A stretch of 64,000 nucleotides of DNA from Brumimicrobium mesophilum. GTDB taxonomy: Bacteria > Bacteroidota > Bacteroidia > Flavobacteriales_D > Crocinitomicaceae. The notes beneath the pieces are model-generated. The model searched no databases, was not told where the DNA came from, and saw only the letters and a program-made list of their open reading frames with translations. Location of the stretch: contig NZ_PVSS01000003.1 in NCBI RefSeq assembly GCF_003025005.1, positions 186,001-250,000 of the forward strand. Reading direction: 5' to 3'. Numbering within the stretch: position 1 is the stretch's first letter; each line of letters starts with the position of its first letter. Shown here piece after piece: positions 56,467 to 64,000 of the stretch. A program made the position numbers and the translations under genes.

Positions 56467-57276
56467 TCAATTTCCATAACTCCAAATCAAAGCTTTCTCC
56501 TTGGTAGCTCGGAAAATTGTATGGTGTTTTTCTTTGGGCTCATCCGAATAAGTCCATTTCAAATTTTTTGGTGCCATGTTTTGTAATTTGTCTTCCAATT
56601 GATTTGTGAATTTAGAAATGTCGGGAGCATCAGAACCTGCAAACCAAAGTTTTTTAGGTCGATCTGGAAAATCGCTCATTAATTTTTCGGTATTTTTGAC
56701 TAAGTAATTGTCATTCCACCATAAAGAAGGATCCATGGCAATATAAATATCAAATGCTTCTGGTTGTAAAAAGAATGTTTCCATTACAAATAATCCAGAA
56801 AGTGACTCTCCAATCAATCCCCTTTTATCAGAAACCCTGTATTTTTCTCCAATTTCATCAAATAGTTCGTTTGTTATAAACGCTCTAAAATCTTTCGCTC
56901 CATCACTTAAAGGACAATAAATTGAATCTTTCATATTTTCAGAAAAACCGGTCAAATCTCTTCTGCGTTCTGTGTTTTCAATTCCTACAAGAATAAGTGG
57001 TGGTAAACTATCTATTTCTATGAGTTTAGCGAGCGTATTTGCAATATGTGGAAAGTCTTCCATGACAACACCGCCATCGGCCATGTATAAAACAGGGAAT
57101 TTATCTTTTGTAGAATCATAATTTGGCGGCAACCAAACATTAATCACTCTGTCTTCACCAATTTGGGGAGCATTTAACGTGAAAGTATCATGTATCGGAA
57201 CAGGATCATTGTATTGCACTTTTGTTGCGCAACTTGTCAGAATCAAAATAATGCTAAATAGGAAAAGTAGTTTCAT
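56467..57276 (-). CDS. lipoprotein esterase, alpha/beta hydrolase (esterase D/IroE-like)
   Basis: A 269-residue enzyme started at ATG 57276 (MKLLFLFSIILILTSCATK: lipobox LTSC, lipidated Cys 16). The frame extends 11 residues more, which would spoil the signal. The nucleophile Ser is in GLIGESLSGLFVMETFF and the oxyanion region is VLYMADGGVVMEDF. The Asp/His of the triad are likely AGSDAP and KEKHHTIFR. It may hydrolyse siderophores or esters. The substrate is unknown. An incomplete frame on the opposite strand begins just next to its start. Confidence 0.8.
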   Translation of the reverse strand: MKLLFLFSIILILTSCATKVQYNDPVPIHDTFTLNAPQIGEDRVINVWLPPNYDSTKDKFPVLYMADGGVVMEDFPHIANTLAKLIEIDSLPPLILVGIENTERRRDLTGFSENMKDSIYCPLSDGAKDFRAFITNELFDEIGEKYRVSDKRGLIGESLSGLFVMETFFLQPEAFDIYIAMDPSLWWNDNYLVKNTEKLMSDFPDRPKKLWFAGSDAPDISKFTNQLEDKLQNMAPKNLKWTYSDEPKEKHHTIFRATKEKALIWSYGN

Positions 57277-57281
57277 GTTTT

Positions 57282-57437
57282 TTGAATAAATATAGAAAGA
57301 AATATTCAAATGATGTGGAAGTAGGTTTTAACAGTTTTAATAAAACAGAAATATCTAAATTTTTCATCCAAGCGACTTTAGATGAAAAAGAAAATAAAGT
57401 CAAATTGAATGCTTTAAGAGCAACTCGTAATGAATAA
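57282..57437 (+). pseudogene. possible gene remnant (51 codons) upstream of a hairpin
   Basis: The plus-strand frame from TTG 57282 to TAA 57435-57437 reads NDVEVGFNSFNKTEISKFF, then IQATLDEKENKVKLNALRA, TRNE. The codon use looks coding, but no ATG start or promoter exists and I do not recognise the product. A hairpin with a T tract follows at 57478. It may be the 3' end of a lost gene, or chance. Confidence 0.25.
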
Positions 57438-57465
57438 TGTTTTAAAATATTTTTATTATAAAAAC

Positions 57466-57507
57466 TAAACCCGTTCTGACTAACAAGTCAGAACGGGTTT
57501 TTTAATT
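57466..57507. terminator. strong hairpin, terminator on either strand
   Basis: AACCCGTTCTGACT and AGTCAGAACGGGTT form 14 pairs around an AACA loop. On the plus strand it is followed by TTTT and on the minus strand by a T-rich TTTAGTTTTTAT. It probably ends the M42 peptidase gene (minus, stop at 57584), and could also end the plus-strand remnant. Confidence 0.7.
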
Positions 57508-57583
57508 ACTAATAAATAATATCTTCCTGTTGAATTTAGTTTCCGTGAGCTTGCACCTCATTGTCTAAATCAAAACCTACTTT

Positions 57584-58663
57584 TTAAGTAAAATATCTAA
57601 AATCTTGGTTATTTTCAATCTTTTTAATTGATGCCAAAATCAAATTAATCGTATTTTCAACATCTTCTTCGTGAGTCATCTCTACGGTTGTATGCATATA
57701 GCGAATTGGCAAAGAGATTAAAGCAGAAGGTACTCCATCATTGCTGTACGCAAAAGCATCTGTATCTGTTCCCGTTGCACGAGAAGCGGCTTGACGTTGG
57801 AATGGAATTTTTTCACTATCTGCTGAATTAATTATCAGTTTCAGTAAATTGTTATGAACAGCAGGACCATAGGTTAATACTGGACCCAATCCACCTTTAA
57901 AATCACCATGTTCTTTTTTATCAATAAGTGGAGTCCCGGTATCATGACAGACATCAGTGATAATTGCCACATTAGGTTTAATTTTTTGCGCAATCATTTG
58001 TGCCCCACGTAATCCTATTTCTTCTTGAACAGAATTTACAATGTATAATCCAAATGGAAGTTCAGTTTTCGACTCTTTTAACAATCTCGCTACCTGAGCA
58101 ATCATAAAACCACCAATTCTGTTATCTAATGCTCTTCCAACATAGCGGTTATTGTTCAAAATCATGAAATCATCTTCAAAAGTAACTACACAACCAACAT
58201 GAACACCTAATTTTTCAACCTCCTCTTTCGAACTACAACCACAGTCCAAAGTGATATTTTTTAAACTCGGTTTTGGATCTTCGTCATGACGTGTATGAAT
58301 CGCTGGCCATCCAAAAACAGCTTTTACAGTTCCCTTATCTGTATGAATATTTACACGTTTCGAAGGTGCAATCATGTGGTCTGAACCTCCGTTTCTACGA
58401 ACATAAATGAATCCTTCATCCGTAATATAATGTACAAACCAAGCAATTTCATCTGCATGGGCTTCAATAACAACTTTGTATTCCGCTTCAGGATTTATAA
58501 CACCTACCACTGTACCATAGTTGTCAACCATGTAATCATCGATGTAAGGTCTAATATATTCTAACCACATTTTTTGTCCTGGAGATTCAAAACCAGTTGG
58601 AGAGGCATTATTTAAGTATTTTTCTAAAAATTCTTTACTTTCCTCCGTTATTGCTTTACTCAT
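57584..58663 (-). CDS. M42-family aminopeptidase/glutamyl aminopeptidase-like protein
   Basis: A 359-residue metallopeptidase. The zinc ligands and catalytic residues lie in VVIEAHADEIAWFVHYI (His/Asp), VGRALDNRIGGFMI (Asp bridging both metals), QEEIGLRGAQMIAQ (Glu pair) and TDVCHDTGTPLI, with the final His in MHTTVEMTH. Members such as PepA of lactococci or TET form tetrahedral dodecamers and remove amino-terminal residues from peptides. Cytosolic. A terminator hairpin follows. Confidence 0.9.
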   Translation of the reverse strand: MSKAITEESKEFLEKYLNNASPTGFESPGQKMWLEYIRPYIDDYMVDNYGTVVGVINPEAEYKVVIEAHADEIAWFVHYITDEGFIYVRRNGGSDHMIAPSKRVNIHTDKGTVKAVFGWPAIHTRHDEDPKPSLKNITLDCGCSSKEEVEKLGVHVGCVVTFEDDFMILNNNRYVGRALDNRIGGFMIAQVARLLKESKTELPFGLYIVNSVQEEIGLRGAQMIAQKIKPNVAIITDVCHDTGTPLIDKKEHGDFKGGLGPVLTYGPAVHNNLLKLIINSADSEKIPFQRQAASRATGTDTDAFAYSNDGVPSALISLPIRYMHTTVEMTHEEDVENTINLILASIKKIENNQDFRYFT

Positions 58664-58873
58664 CTTTTAATTTAATTTTTTTCTAAAGATAAAAAATTAA
58701 ATAATTACGAATCGTTCAATTGCGAATTACGAATTCAAAAAATATAAACATTTGTTGTTGAAATTCTATTTAGGAAAACAACGAAATGCTTTTAACTCTT
58801 TATTAGTACAAAATTCGTAATTTCCAAATTCGTATTTCATAATTGTCTTCTCGCATTCCTAATTAGTTTTTGT

Positions 58874-58881
58874 TAAATTTG
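58874..58881 (+). promoter_or_regulatory. -7 box upstream of the rhodanese operon
   Basis: TAAATTTG matches TAnnTTTG, 26 bp before ATG 58908. A TTG at 58843-58845 is too far (28 bp), so a partial match. Confidence 0.35.
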
Positions 58882-58907
58882 CCGAGAATTTATTTTGATT
58901 GAAACTG

Positions 58908-59222
58908 ATGAAAGATATAACTGTACAAGAACTCGCTGAAGCATTAAAGCATGATATTAAGTTTACGTTGATAGATGTGCGTGAAAATTATGAATACAAC
59001 ATTGGAAACCTTGCATGCAAGCATATTCCCATGGCAGATATTCCTACACGTGCTTCTGAACTTGATTGTGAAAAAGAGACTTATGTTATGTGTCGTTCAG
59101 GAAAACGAGCAGCAGCAGTTGCTAATTTCTTAAAAACTAATCATAACTTTTCTAAAATAGGGATTGTAATCGGTGGAGTAGAGGCATATGTCAATGAAAT
59201 TGATCAATCAATTGAAATATAA
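58908..59222 (+). CDS. rhodanese-like domain protein
   Basis: A 104-residue single-domain rhodanese. VRENYEYNIGNLACKHIPMADI is the N-terminal part and the active-site loop is TYVMCRSGKRAA, with catalytic Cys62 at the expected site for persulfide transfer. The start is ATG 58908; a TTG at 58899 would add three residues. It overlaps the DUF368 gene start by one base (TAATG). A sulfur-transfer or trafficking role is likely, the acceptor unknown. Confidence 0.88.
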   Translation: MKDITVQELAEALKHDIKFTLIDVRENYEYNIGNLACKHIPMADIPTRASELDCEKETYVMCRSGKRAAAVANFLKTNHNFSKIGIVIGGVEAYVNEIDQSIEI

Positions 59223-60163
59223 TGGAAAAAAAATCTAGGTCACTTCCACAATTATCCGGGATTACTTTACGAGGAATGGCAATGGGAGCAGCAGATGTTA
59301 TTCCAGGTGTTTCTGGAGGAACAATCGCTTTCATTACTGGGATTTATGAAGAATTGATAGGTAGTATTAGTAATATTAACCTTGCGGCGTTCAGAAAACT
59401 GAAAAATGAAGGTCTTTCTCCTTTTTGGAAACATGTAAATGGTAATTTTTTCGTTGCATTACTTCTAGGAATTGCCATTAGTGTTTTATCATTGGCGCGA
59501 GTTGTAACCTATTTGTTGGATGAATTTCCCGTTTTACTTTGGGCATTTTTCTTTGGATTAATTGTAGCAAGTGCTCAATTAATTATGAAAACGATCACCA
59601 AATGGGACATTAAAACTGTTATTGGTTTAATCTTGGGAACCGTCATTGCTGCATACATTTCTACTGTTCATGTCACGGCGAGTGGGGGAGAATCTTGGTA
59701 TATCGTCCTCAGTGGAGCTATAGCAATCTGTGCCATGATTTTACCTGGTATTAGCGGTTCTTTTATTTTAGTCTTACTGGGTTCTTATGCTTTGGTAATT
59801 GAAGGTTTAAAAAATTTAGACTTTACCATTATCGGGCTATTTTGTTTAGGTTGTTTAATTGGAATCCTATCATTTAGTCGACTCTTAAAATACTTGTTTG
59901 AAAACTTCAAAAACTTGGTTCTAGCCATTCTTTCTGGGTTTTTAATTGGTTCTCTTTTAAAGATTTGGCCTTGGAAAAATCAAATAGGAGATGCTCCAAT
60001 TGTTGTTCATTCTGATGGAAAAGAGGATTGGATGATGGCCAATGTGATGCCGGACAATTTTATTGGTGAGCCACAAATTCTTTATGTTGTGCTATTGGCG
60101 CTCTTCGGATACCTTTTGGTTTACTTATTAGATAAATTCGGGAATAAATCGGAAAAAGTATAA
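59222..60163 (+). CDS. DUF368 domain-containing membrane protein
   Basis: A 313-residue polytopic membrane protein with about nine helices. GMAMGAADVIPGVSGGTIAFITGIYEEL is the DUF368 hallmark, with a second motif AICAMILPGISGSFILVLLGSY. Related proteins have recently been linked to undecaprenyl phosphate recycling, which would put it in cell-wall lipid carrier traffic. Start overlaps the rhodanese stop (TAATG), and the aroE gene follows 2 bp later, so one operon. Confidence 0.88.
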   Translation: MEKKSRSLPQLSGITLRGMAMGAADVIPGVSGGTIAFITGIYEELIGSISNINLAAFRKLKNEGLSPFWKHVNGNFFVALLLGIAISVLSLARVVTYLLDEFPVLLWAFFFGLIVASAQLIMKTITKWDIKTVIGLILGTVIAAYISTVHVTASGGESWYIVLSGAIAICAMILPGISGSFILVLLGSYALVIEGLKNLDFTIIGLFCLGCLIGILSFSRLLKYLFENFKNLVLAILSGFLIGSLLKIWPWKNQIGDAPIVVHSDGKEDWMMANVMPDNFIGEPQILYVVLLALFGYLLVYLLDKFGNKSEKV

Positions 60164-60165
60164 GT

Positions 60166-60918
60166 ATGAGTCAGAAAGACATTAGAAAATTCGGATTATT
60201 AGGTAAAACTCTTGGACATTCATTCTCTAAAAGTCATTTTGAGGAAAAATTTGAAACTGAAAAAATTGATGCCAGTTTTGAAAACATTGAATTGGCTGAT
60301 GTTCATGCTTTAGAAATTTGGATGAAAGGTGCTCACGCTGAATTTCAGGGTGTCAGTGTTACAATTCCTTACAAAACAGCTGTAATACCATTTCTAGATG
60401 AGTTAAGTACTGAAGCAAAAGAAATAGGCGCGGTGAATTGTATTCATTTCAGAGATGGAAAATCTATTGGTCATAACACCGATGCTTTTGGTTTTGGTCA
60501 ATCAATAAAACCTTTCTTGCGTAATATTCATGAAAGAGCCCTAGTTCTAGGAACTGGTGGAGCCTCAAAAGCTGTGGCTTACACTTTAGAAAATCTAGGA
60601 ATAACTGTTGGTTATTTGTCTAGAACTCCAAAAGAGGATGAAATGATTTTTGGGTACGATCAAGCCAGTGATTTAATGGTGAAGTCTTTTCCAATGATTG
60701 TTAATTGTACGCCATTAGGATCTGCTCCTAATGTAAATGAAAAACCAGCTTTTCCAATTGATTTAGTCGGAGAAGACCATTTCGTGGTAGATTTGATTTA
60801 TAATCCTTCTGAGACTTTATTCTTGAAAATAGCACGAGAAAGCGGAGCTGATACTTTGAATGGTTTATCTATGCTTAAACAACAAGCGGCAAAAGCTTGG
60901 GAAATTTGGAATAGTTAA
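60166..60918 (+). CDS. aroE: shikimate dehydrogenase
   Basis: A 250-residue NADPH enzyme reducing 3-dehydroshikimate to shikimate. FGLLGKTLGHSFSKSHFEEKF contains the shikimate-binding Ser, FQGVSVTIPYKTAVIPFLDE holds the catalytic Lys and GHNTDAFGF the Asp. The cofactor loop is VLGTGGASKAVAYTL. SMLKQQAAKAWEIW closes the family pattern. Length is slightly shorter than the 272-residue E. coli AroE. Third gene of the rhodanese-DUF368-aroE operon. Confidence 0.94.
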   Translation: MSQKDIRKFGLLGKTLGHSFSKSHFEEKFETEKIDASFENIELADVHALEIWMKGAHAEFQGVSVTIPYKTAVIPFLDELSTEAKEIGAVNCIHFRDGKSIGHNTDAFGFGQSIKPFLRNIHERALVLGTGGASKAVAYTLENLGITVGYLSRTPKEDEMIFGYDQASDLMVKSFPMIVNCTPLGSAPNVNEKPAFPIDLVGEDHFVVDLIYNPSETLFLKIARESGADTLNGLSMLKQQAAKAWEIWNS

Positions 60919-61032
60919 TCTTAAATAAGAAAACGCTATACACTGCTTTAAGCTTGTTTTTAACATCTTCCCATAGATTCTATGAACCAATGTCTTACAG
61001 ATACTCCAGGTTATTACTGAAGAGCGTATGAA

Positions 61033-61437
61033 ATGAAATTAATGAACGAAATATACCAATGGCTGACATCAAAACACACGCTATATATTCGTTTGTTCAA
61101 GGATCGTGTTGAAATAAAACATTTAGAAGGTGGTAAAAGTTTAGTTCGATTATCACATCAGCCTTATTCAAATAATAGGCTAATTATTGCGGATTATGAA
61201 GCAGCGGAAGTTTTCTTGATAGGTGTAATCAAAGAACTTTTATATCCTCCTAATTTGTTTTTTGATAAGGGTTTAAGGATTATTTTGCAGCCTGTGGATT
61301 CTGAAATCACCGAAATATCAAGTTCTGAAAGTAGAATTTATAGAGATTTTGCACAACAAATTGGAGCAAGAGAAGTTTATTTATGTTCTCATCAAGAAAT
61401 TATGACGGATGATGAAATATTGAAATTCATAGGTTGA
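61033..61437 (+). CDS. small MreB-like/rod-shape-related protein
   Basis: A 134-residue protein. The segment SEITEISSSESRIYRDFAQQ then IGAREVYLCSHQ resembles MreB around [27 protein letters not shown], and ADYEAAEVFLIGVIKELL and LIIADYEAA also fit the fold. The phosphate-1 and ATP-binding Gly-rich loops are missing, so it cannot be a full actin-like ATPase. It may be a subdomain-only relative, perhaps an MreB regulator. The assignment rests on one motif. Confidence 0.55.
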   Translation: MKLMNEIYQWLTSKHTLYIRLFKDRVEIKHLEGGKSLVRLSHQPYSNNRLIIADYEAAEVFLIGVIKELLYPPNLFFDKGLRIILQPVDSEITEISSSESRIYRDFAQQIGAREVYLCSHQEIMTDDEILKFIG

Positions 61438-61559
61438 AATGTCTTTAGGCACAATTGGAACTCACACCTTTTTCTTAACTTCGCTATAACTTTATAAGAG
61501 TGGATTGATTTCAAATGATCAATTATTTTAATTAGAACATATTAGTAAATATATTTCCT

Positions 61560-62189
61560 ATGAATATTCTAAAATCCTATATTAGGGAAGGCGAGCATCA
61601 AACGCAAGATTTCAAATTTAGAGTTGACGACGCTAAGAAAATTGCCAGAACCCTTGCCGCATTTGCTAATACAGATGGTGGTAGATTATTAATTGGAGTT
61701 AAAGACAATGGGAAGGTTGTTGGTGTCAATCCGGAAGAAGAGTTCCATGTAATTCAAGGAGCGGCATCACTTTATTGCAAGCCAGAATTGACAGTGAAAA
61801 CACAAATCATGCAAGATGATCATAAGTTAGTCCTTGAAATCACGGTGGATGAAGTAGCTAATAAGCCAGTTAAAGCATTGGATGATGATGGTGTTTGGAA
61901 GACTTATGTGAGAAGAGCCGATCATACTTTGTTAGCGAGTAAAATTCTTATCGGTGTTTGGAAAAAGCAACGTACAAAAACTTCAACTCCTCAAACTTTC
62001 GATAAAGACGAGCAATTAATTTTAAATACAATAAAAGATGCCGGGGAGATTACTTTGAGTAAACTCTATCGTATAACAAAACTTAAAAAGTCATTCATTG
62101 ATAAATTACTCATTTTATTCATTACTTGGAACGTAGTGAAAATAAATATTTCTCCTGGCGGAACTTACTTTTCAATCAGAGAGGAGTAG
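61560..62189 (+). CDS. AlbA_2/Schlafen-like ATP-binding domain protein
   Basis: A 209-residue protein. EGEHQTQDFKFRVDDAKKIARTLAAFANTDGGRLLIGVKDNGKVVGVNPEEE is the AlbA_2 (divergent AAA-4) domain, which in related proteins binds DNA or RNA. The C-terminal 60 residues (DEQLILNTIKDAGEITLSKLYRITKLKKSFIDKLL) look like a winged-helix. It is probably a regulator. Closed by a strong bidirectional terminator. Confidence 0.8.
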   Translation: MNILKSYIREGEHQTQDFKFRVDDAKKIARTLAAFANTDGGRLLIGVKDNGKVVGVNPEEEFHVIQGAASLYCKPELTVKTQIMQDDHKLVLEITVDEVANKPVKALDDDGVWKTYVRRADHTLLASKILIGVWKKQRTKTSTPQTFDKDEQLILNTIKDAGEITLSKLYRITKLKKSFIDKLLILFITWNVVKINISPGGTYFSIREE

Positions 62190-62249
62190 AAACGAATTCT
62201 GAGTAGTTTTTTAGTCTTCTATTCTTTATCGGAAACAGAAAATTACATC

Positions 62250-62283
62250 AAAAAAAAGAGCCGCAATTGCGGCTCTTTTTTTC
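62250..62283 (+). terminator. bidirectional terminator between the AlbA_2 and MscS genes
   Basis: AGAGCCGCAATTGCGGCTCT (62257-62276) is a perfect palindrome with A tract before and T tract after. Both convergent genes can use it. Confidence 0.85.
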
Positions 62284-62305
62284 TAGTTTTATTTTGAAAC
62301 AGAAA

Positions 62306-63154
62306 TTATGCATTTCCATCTACATGAACATCCATCTGTGGGTAAGGAATAGATAATCCATCGATTTCTTGATCGAATTTTTGATAGATCAATTCATTAA
62401 CATACCAGTGAATATCCCAATAATCTTCTTTTTTAGACCAAACACGAACAGTTAAATTAACTGATGAATCTCCTAAAGAACCTAATTTTACAAATGGTGC
62501 AGGATCTTGCATTACCTTAGGGTGGCTATTTAAAATGTCTAAAACAGTTTGTTTTGCCAGTTTTAGATCTTCACCATATCCAAATCCAAATGTGAAATCT
62601 ACACGACGTGTTGGCTGCATACTGTAGTTTGTAATATTTCCATTGTATAAAGGACCATTAGGAATAATAATCGTTTTATTGTCTGGAGTTGTCATTACTG
62701 TGTGGAAAATTTGAATTTCGTTTACAGTACCAGATTCTCCTTGACACTGAATATAATCGCCAACTTTAAATGGTTTGAAAATTAATAACATAACTCCTCC
62801 TGCTAAATTGCTCAGCGTTCCAGAGAAAGCCATACCTATTGCTAAACCAGCGGCACCCAGTATTGCAATGAAAGATGTCATTTCGATTCCAACTTGAGAA
62901 AAAACAGTAACTATTGTAAGTACTTTTACTAGTCCACTTACCAATCCTCTCATGAAAGTAATCAAACCTGCATCTGATCCTTTTTTCTCAAGAATTTTAA
63001 CGACCATTTTACTGAAGAACTTAGCTAATCTCATCCCAACAATGAAAATTACAATTGCAATTAATAGGTTTAATCCTATTTCAGTTAGTGTCGCCCAAAT
63101 ATCGTCTTGGGTAAATCCAAAGTATTTTTCTTTGTCTAGTATTTCTTTATCCAT
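62306..63154 (-). CDS. MscS-family mechanosensitive ion channel
   Basis: A 282-residue small-conductance mechanosensitive channel. Three predicted transmembrane helices: about 24-45, 65-86 and a pore-lining TM3 at 95-120 (GAAGLAIGMAFSGTLSNLAGGVMLLIF, with the Gly/Ala pattern of MscS). It is followed by KPFKVGDYIQCQGESGTVNEIQIFHTVMTTPDNKTIIIPNG, the MscS beta domain, and the C-terminal alpha/beta domain. Length similar to the 286-residue E. coli MscS. Releases osmolytes on hypoosmotic shock. Confidence 0.94.
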   Translation of the reverse strand: MDKEILDKEKYFGFTQDDIWATLTEIGLNLLIAIVIFIVGMRLAKFFSKMVVKILEKKGSDAGLITFMRGLVSGLVKVLTIVTVFSQVGIEMTSFIAILGAAGLAIGMAFSGTLSNLAGGVMLLIFKPFKVGDYIQCQGESGTVNEIQIFHTVMTTPDNKTIIIPNGPLYNGNITNYSMQPTRRVDFTFGFGYGEDLKLAKQTVLDILNSHPKVMQDPAPFVKLGSLGDSSVNLTVRVWSKKEDYWDIHWYVNELIYQKFDQEIDGLSIPYPQMDVHVDGNA

Positions 63155-63193
63155 AATTTAAAAAAGTATTGATTTATTAATTTAATTTAGACA

Positions 63194-63201
63194 CAAATAT
63201 A
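63194..63201 (-). promoter_or_regulatory. probable -7 box of the MscS gene
   Basis: Minus strand TATATTTG matches TAnnTTTG, 40 bp before the ATG. No clear TTG partner. Confidence 0.35.
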
Positions 63202-63235
63202 CGATTTTTATTGTGTTCACATAGGATATTACGCC

Positions 63236-63994
63236 ATGATATTGATATTGTCTAAAGTTATTTACTTCATAATTACACCTTTCACTTGGTTATTAATTGG
63301 GATTTTAATTTGGTTTTTTGCTAAGAAAAAGAAGCTAAAACATTTTGCAAAAGTGGCTACAATAGTAATCGCCTTTTTCTTTTCTAATACCATAATTTAC
63401 AAAGAAGCACTTCGCCTGTGGGAAGTACCTGCAATAAATAAAAGTGAAATTTCTAATCATGATGTCGGAATTGTTCTTGGCGGTATGTTTGAATACGATA
63501 ACAGTGTCGATCGATTAAGTATTAGAAGAGGAGGTGATCGAATTTGGCAAGCCATTGACTTGTATAAGACAGAAAAAATCAAGAAAATATGTATTGTTGG
63601 AAAACACGGTAGTGTGATTGATAAAGGCCTTGATGAAGCTATCCAACTGAAAGACCAACTCGTTTCATGGGGTATTCCAGAAATCGATATTATCACAGAA
63701 ACAGAGTCTAGAAATACCCACGAAAATGCTAAATTTACTGTCGCTTTAATGCAACAAACTTATCCGCATTTTGAGTCCTTTCTTTTAATTACTTCTGCTC
63801 GACACATGAAAAGAGCAAAAGCTTCTTTTGATAATGAGGAAATGACAGTAACACCATTTTCTACAGATCAATATGTTGGAAAAAAGCGTTATTATCAATG
63901 GGATGAATTTATAATTCCAAGTGCTGACACATTTACCGGATGGTTTGGATTGATTAAAGAAGTGGTTGGATATGTTGGGTATTCTATTTTCTAG
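63236..63994 (+). CDS. YdcF/ElyC-family protein (DUF218)
   Basis: A 252-residue protein with two N-terminal transmembrane helices (about 4-28 and 36-54). The DUF218 domain follows: DVGIVLGGMFEYDN, DRLSIRRGGDRIWQAIDLYKTEKIKKICIVGKHG, ETESRNTHENAKFTVALMQQ and FLLITSARHMKRAKASF. The motifs GG, ESRNTxEN and TSxxHxxRA match the family (ElyC, SanA, YdcF). ElyC affects peptidoglycan precursor lipid supply. The exact role is unclear. Complete within the window. Confidence 0.85.
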   Translation: MILILSKVIYFIITPFTWLLIGILIWFFAKKKKLKHFAKVATIVIAFFFSNTIIYKEALRLWEVPAINKSEISNHDVGIVLGGMFEYDNSVDRLSIRRGGDRIWQAIDLYKTEKIKKICIVGKHGSVIDKGLDEAIQLKDQLVSWGIPEIDIITETESRNTHENAKFTVALMQQTYPHFESFLLITSARHMKRAKASFDNEEMTVTPFSTDQYVGKKRYYQWDEFIIPSADTFTGWFGLIKEVVGYVGYSIF

Positions 63995-64000
63995 TGATGA

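Overview
The window is AT-rich DNA from the chromosome of a member of the Bacteroidota, most likely of the Flavobacteriales. The evidence is two secreted proteins with type IX secretion (T9SS) C-terminal sorting domains, a type III glutamine synthetase, a Thx-type ribosomal protein, few Shine-Dalgarno sequences, and several promoters of the form TTG-N19 to N21-TAnnTTTG. No mobile element, prophage, CRISPR array or rRNA operon is visible. The narrower family (perhaps Crocinitomicaceae) is a guess.

Layout. 1-5.2 kb: a TetR regulator, a large SF2 helicase with two membrane-spanning segments, a small membrane protein and an NAD-dependent reductase. 5.5-10.4 kb: serC-serA, ribosomal protein Thx, a SpoU/TrmH methyltransferase, HU, and fmt behind a MATE transporter. 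11.9-22 kb: a T9SS cargo protein, an RluE-like pseudouridine synthase, a paaG-paaH-like pair, an ECF sigma factor with a membrane TPR partner, Dps, rpe and an L,D-transpeptidase. 22-31.9 kb: rhomboid protease, class IV aminotransferase, FMN reductase, glutamine synthetase III, LemA plus a DUF2207 protein, an OmpA-like protein and a dodecin-like protein.

32-37 kb is the most unusual part. A WYL-domain regulator lies divergent from an RtcB RNA ligase gene. Downstream of rtcB, on the same strand, is a tRNA-like gene with perfect acceptor, D and T arms, but its anticodon-arm region is 101 nt long instead of 17. Then comes a 749-residue protein with a putative zinc site and a TerD-like C-terminal domain, closed by a terminator. 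RtcB is the ligase that rejoins broken or intron-excised tRNA halves, so an intron-bearing, decoy or sensor tRNA inside its locus points to an RNA-repair or RNA-splicing module. I cannot say whether it is already described.

37-46 kb: a DUF6629 membrane protein, a T9SS type B cargo protein, a three-gene VWA/MoxR operon (both families also occur in Ter-type stress systems), a flavin amine oxidase-like protein and a LexA-like S24 repressor. 46.4-49 kb has long non-coding stretches with TACGTA palindromes, a 55-codon UVR-motif microprotein and a candidate small RNA, around a CtlX-type hydrolase. 49-64 kb is housekeeping: holA-rsmE-DUF4159-membrane protein, leucyl aminopeptidase, BCCT transporter, esterase, M42 peptidase, rhodanese-DUF368-aroE, an MreB-like mini-protein, an AlbA_2 protein, an MscS channel and a YdcF-family protein. 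Palindromic repeats lie at 16.83-16.92 kb and 52.53-52.61 kb.

Functions are read from motifs and remembered family features. No database search was possible.
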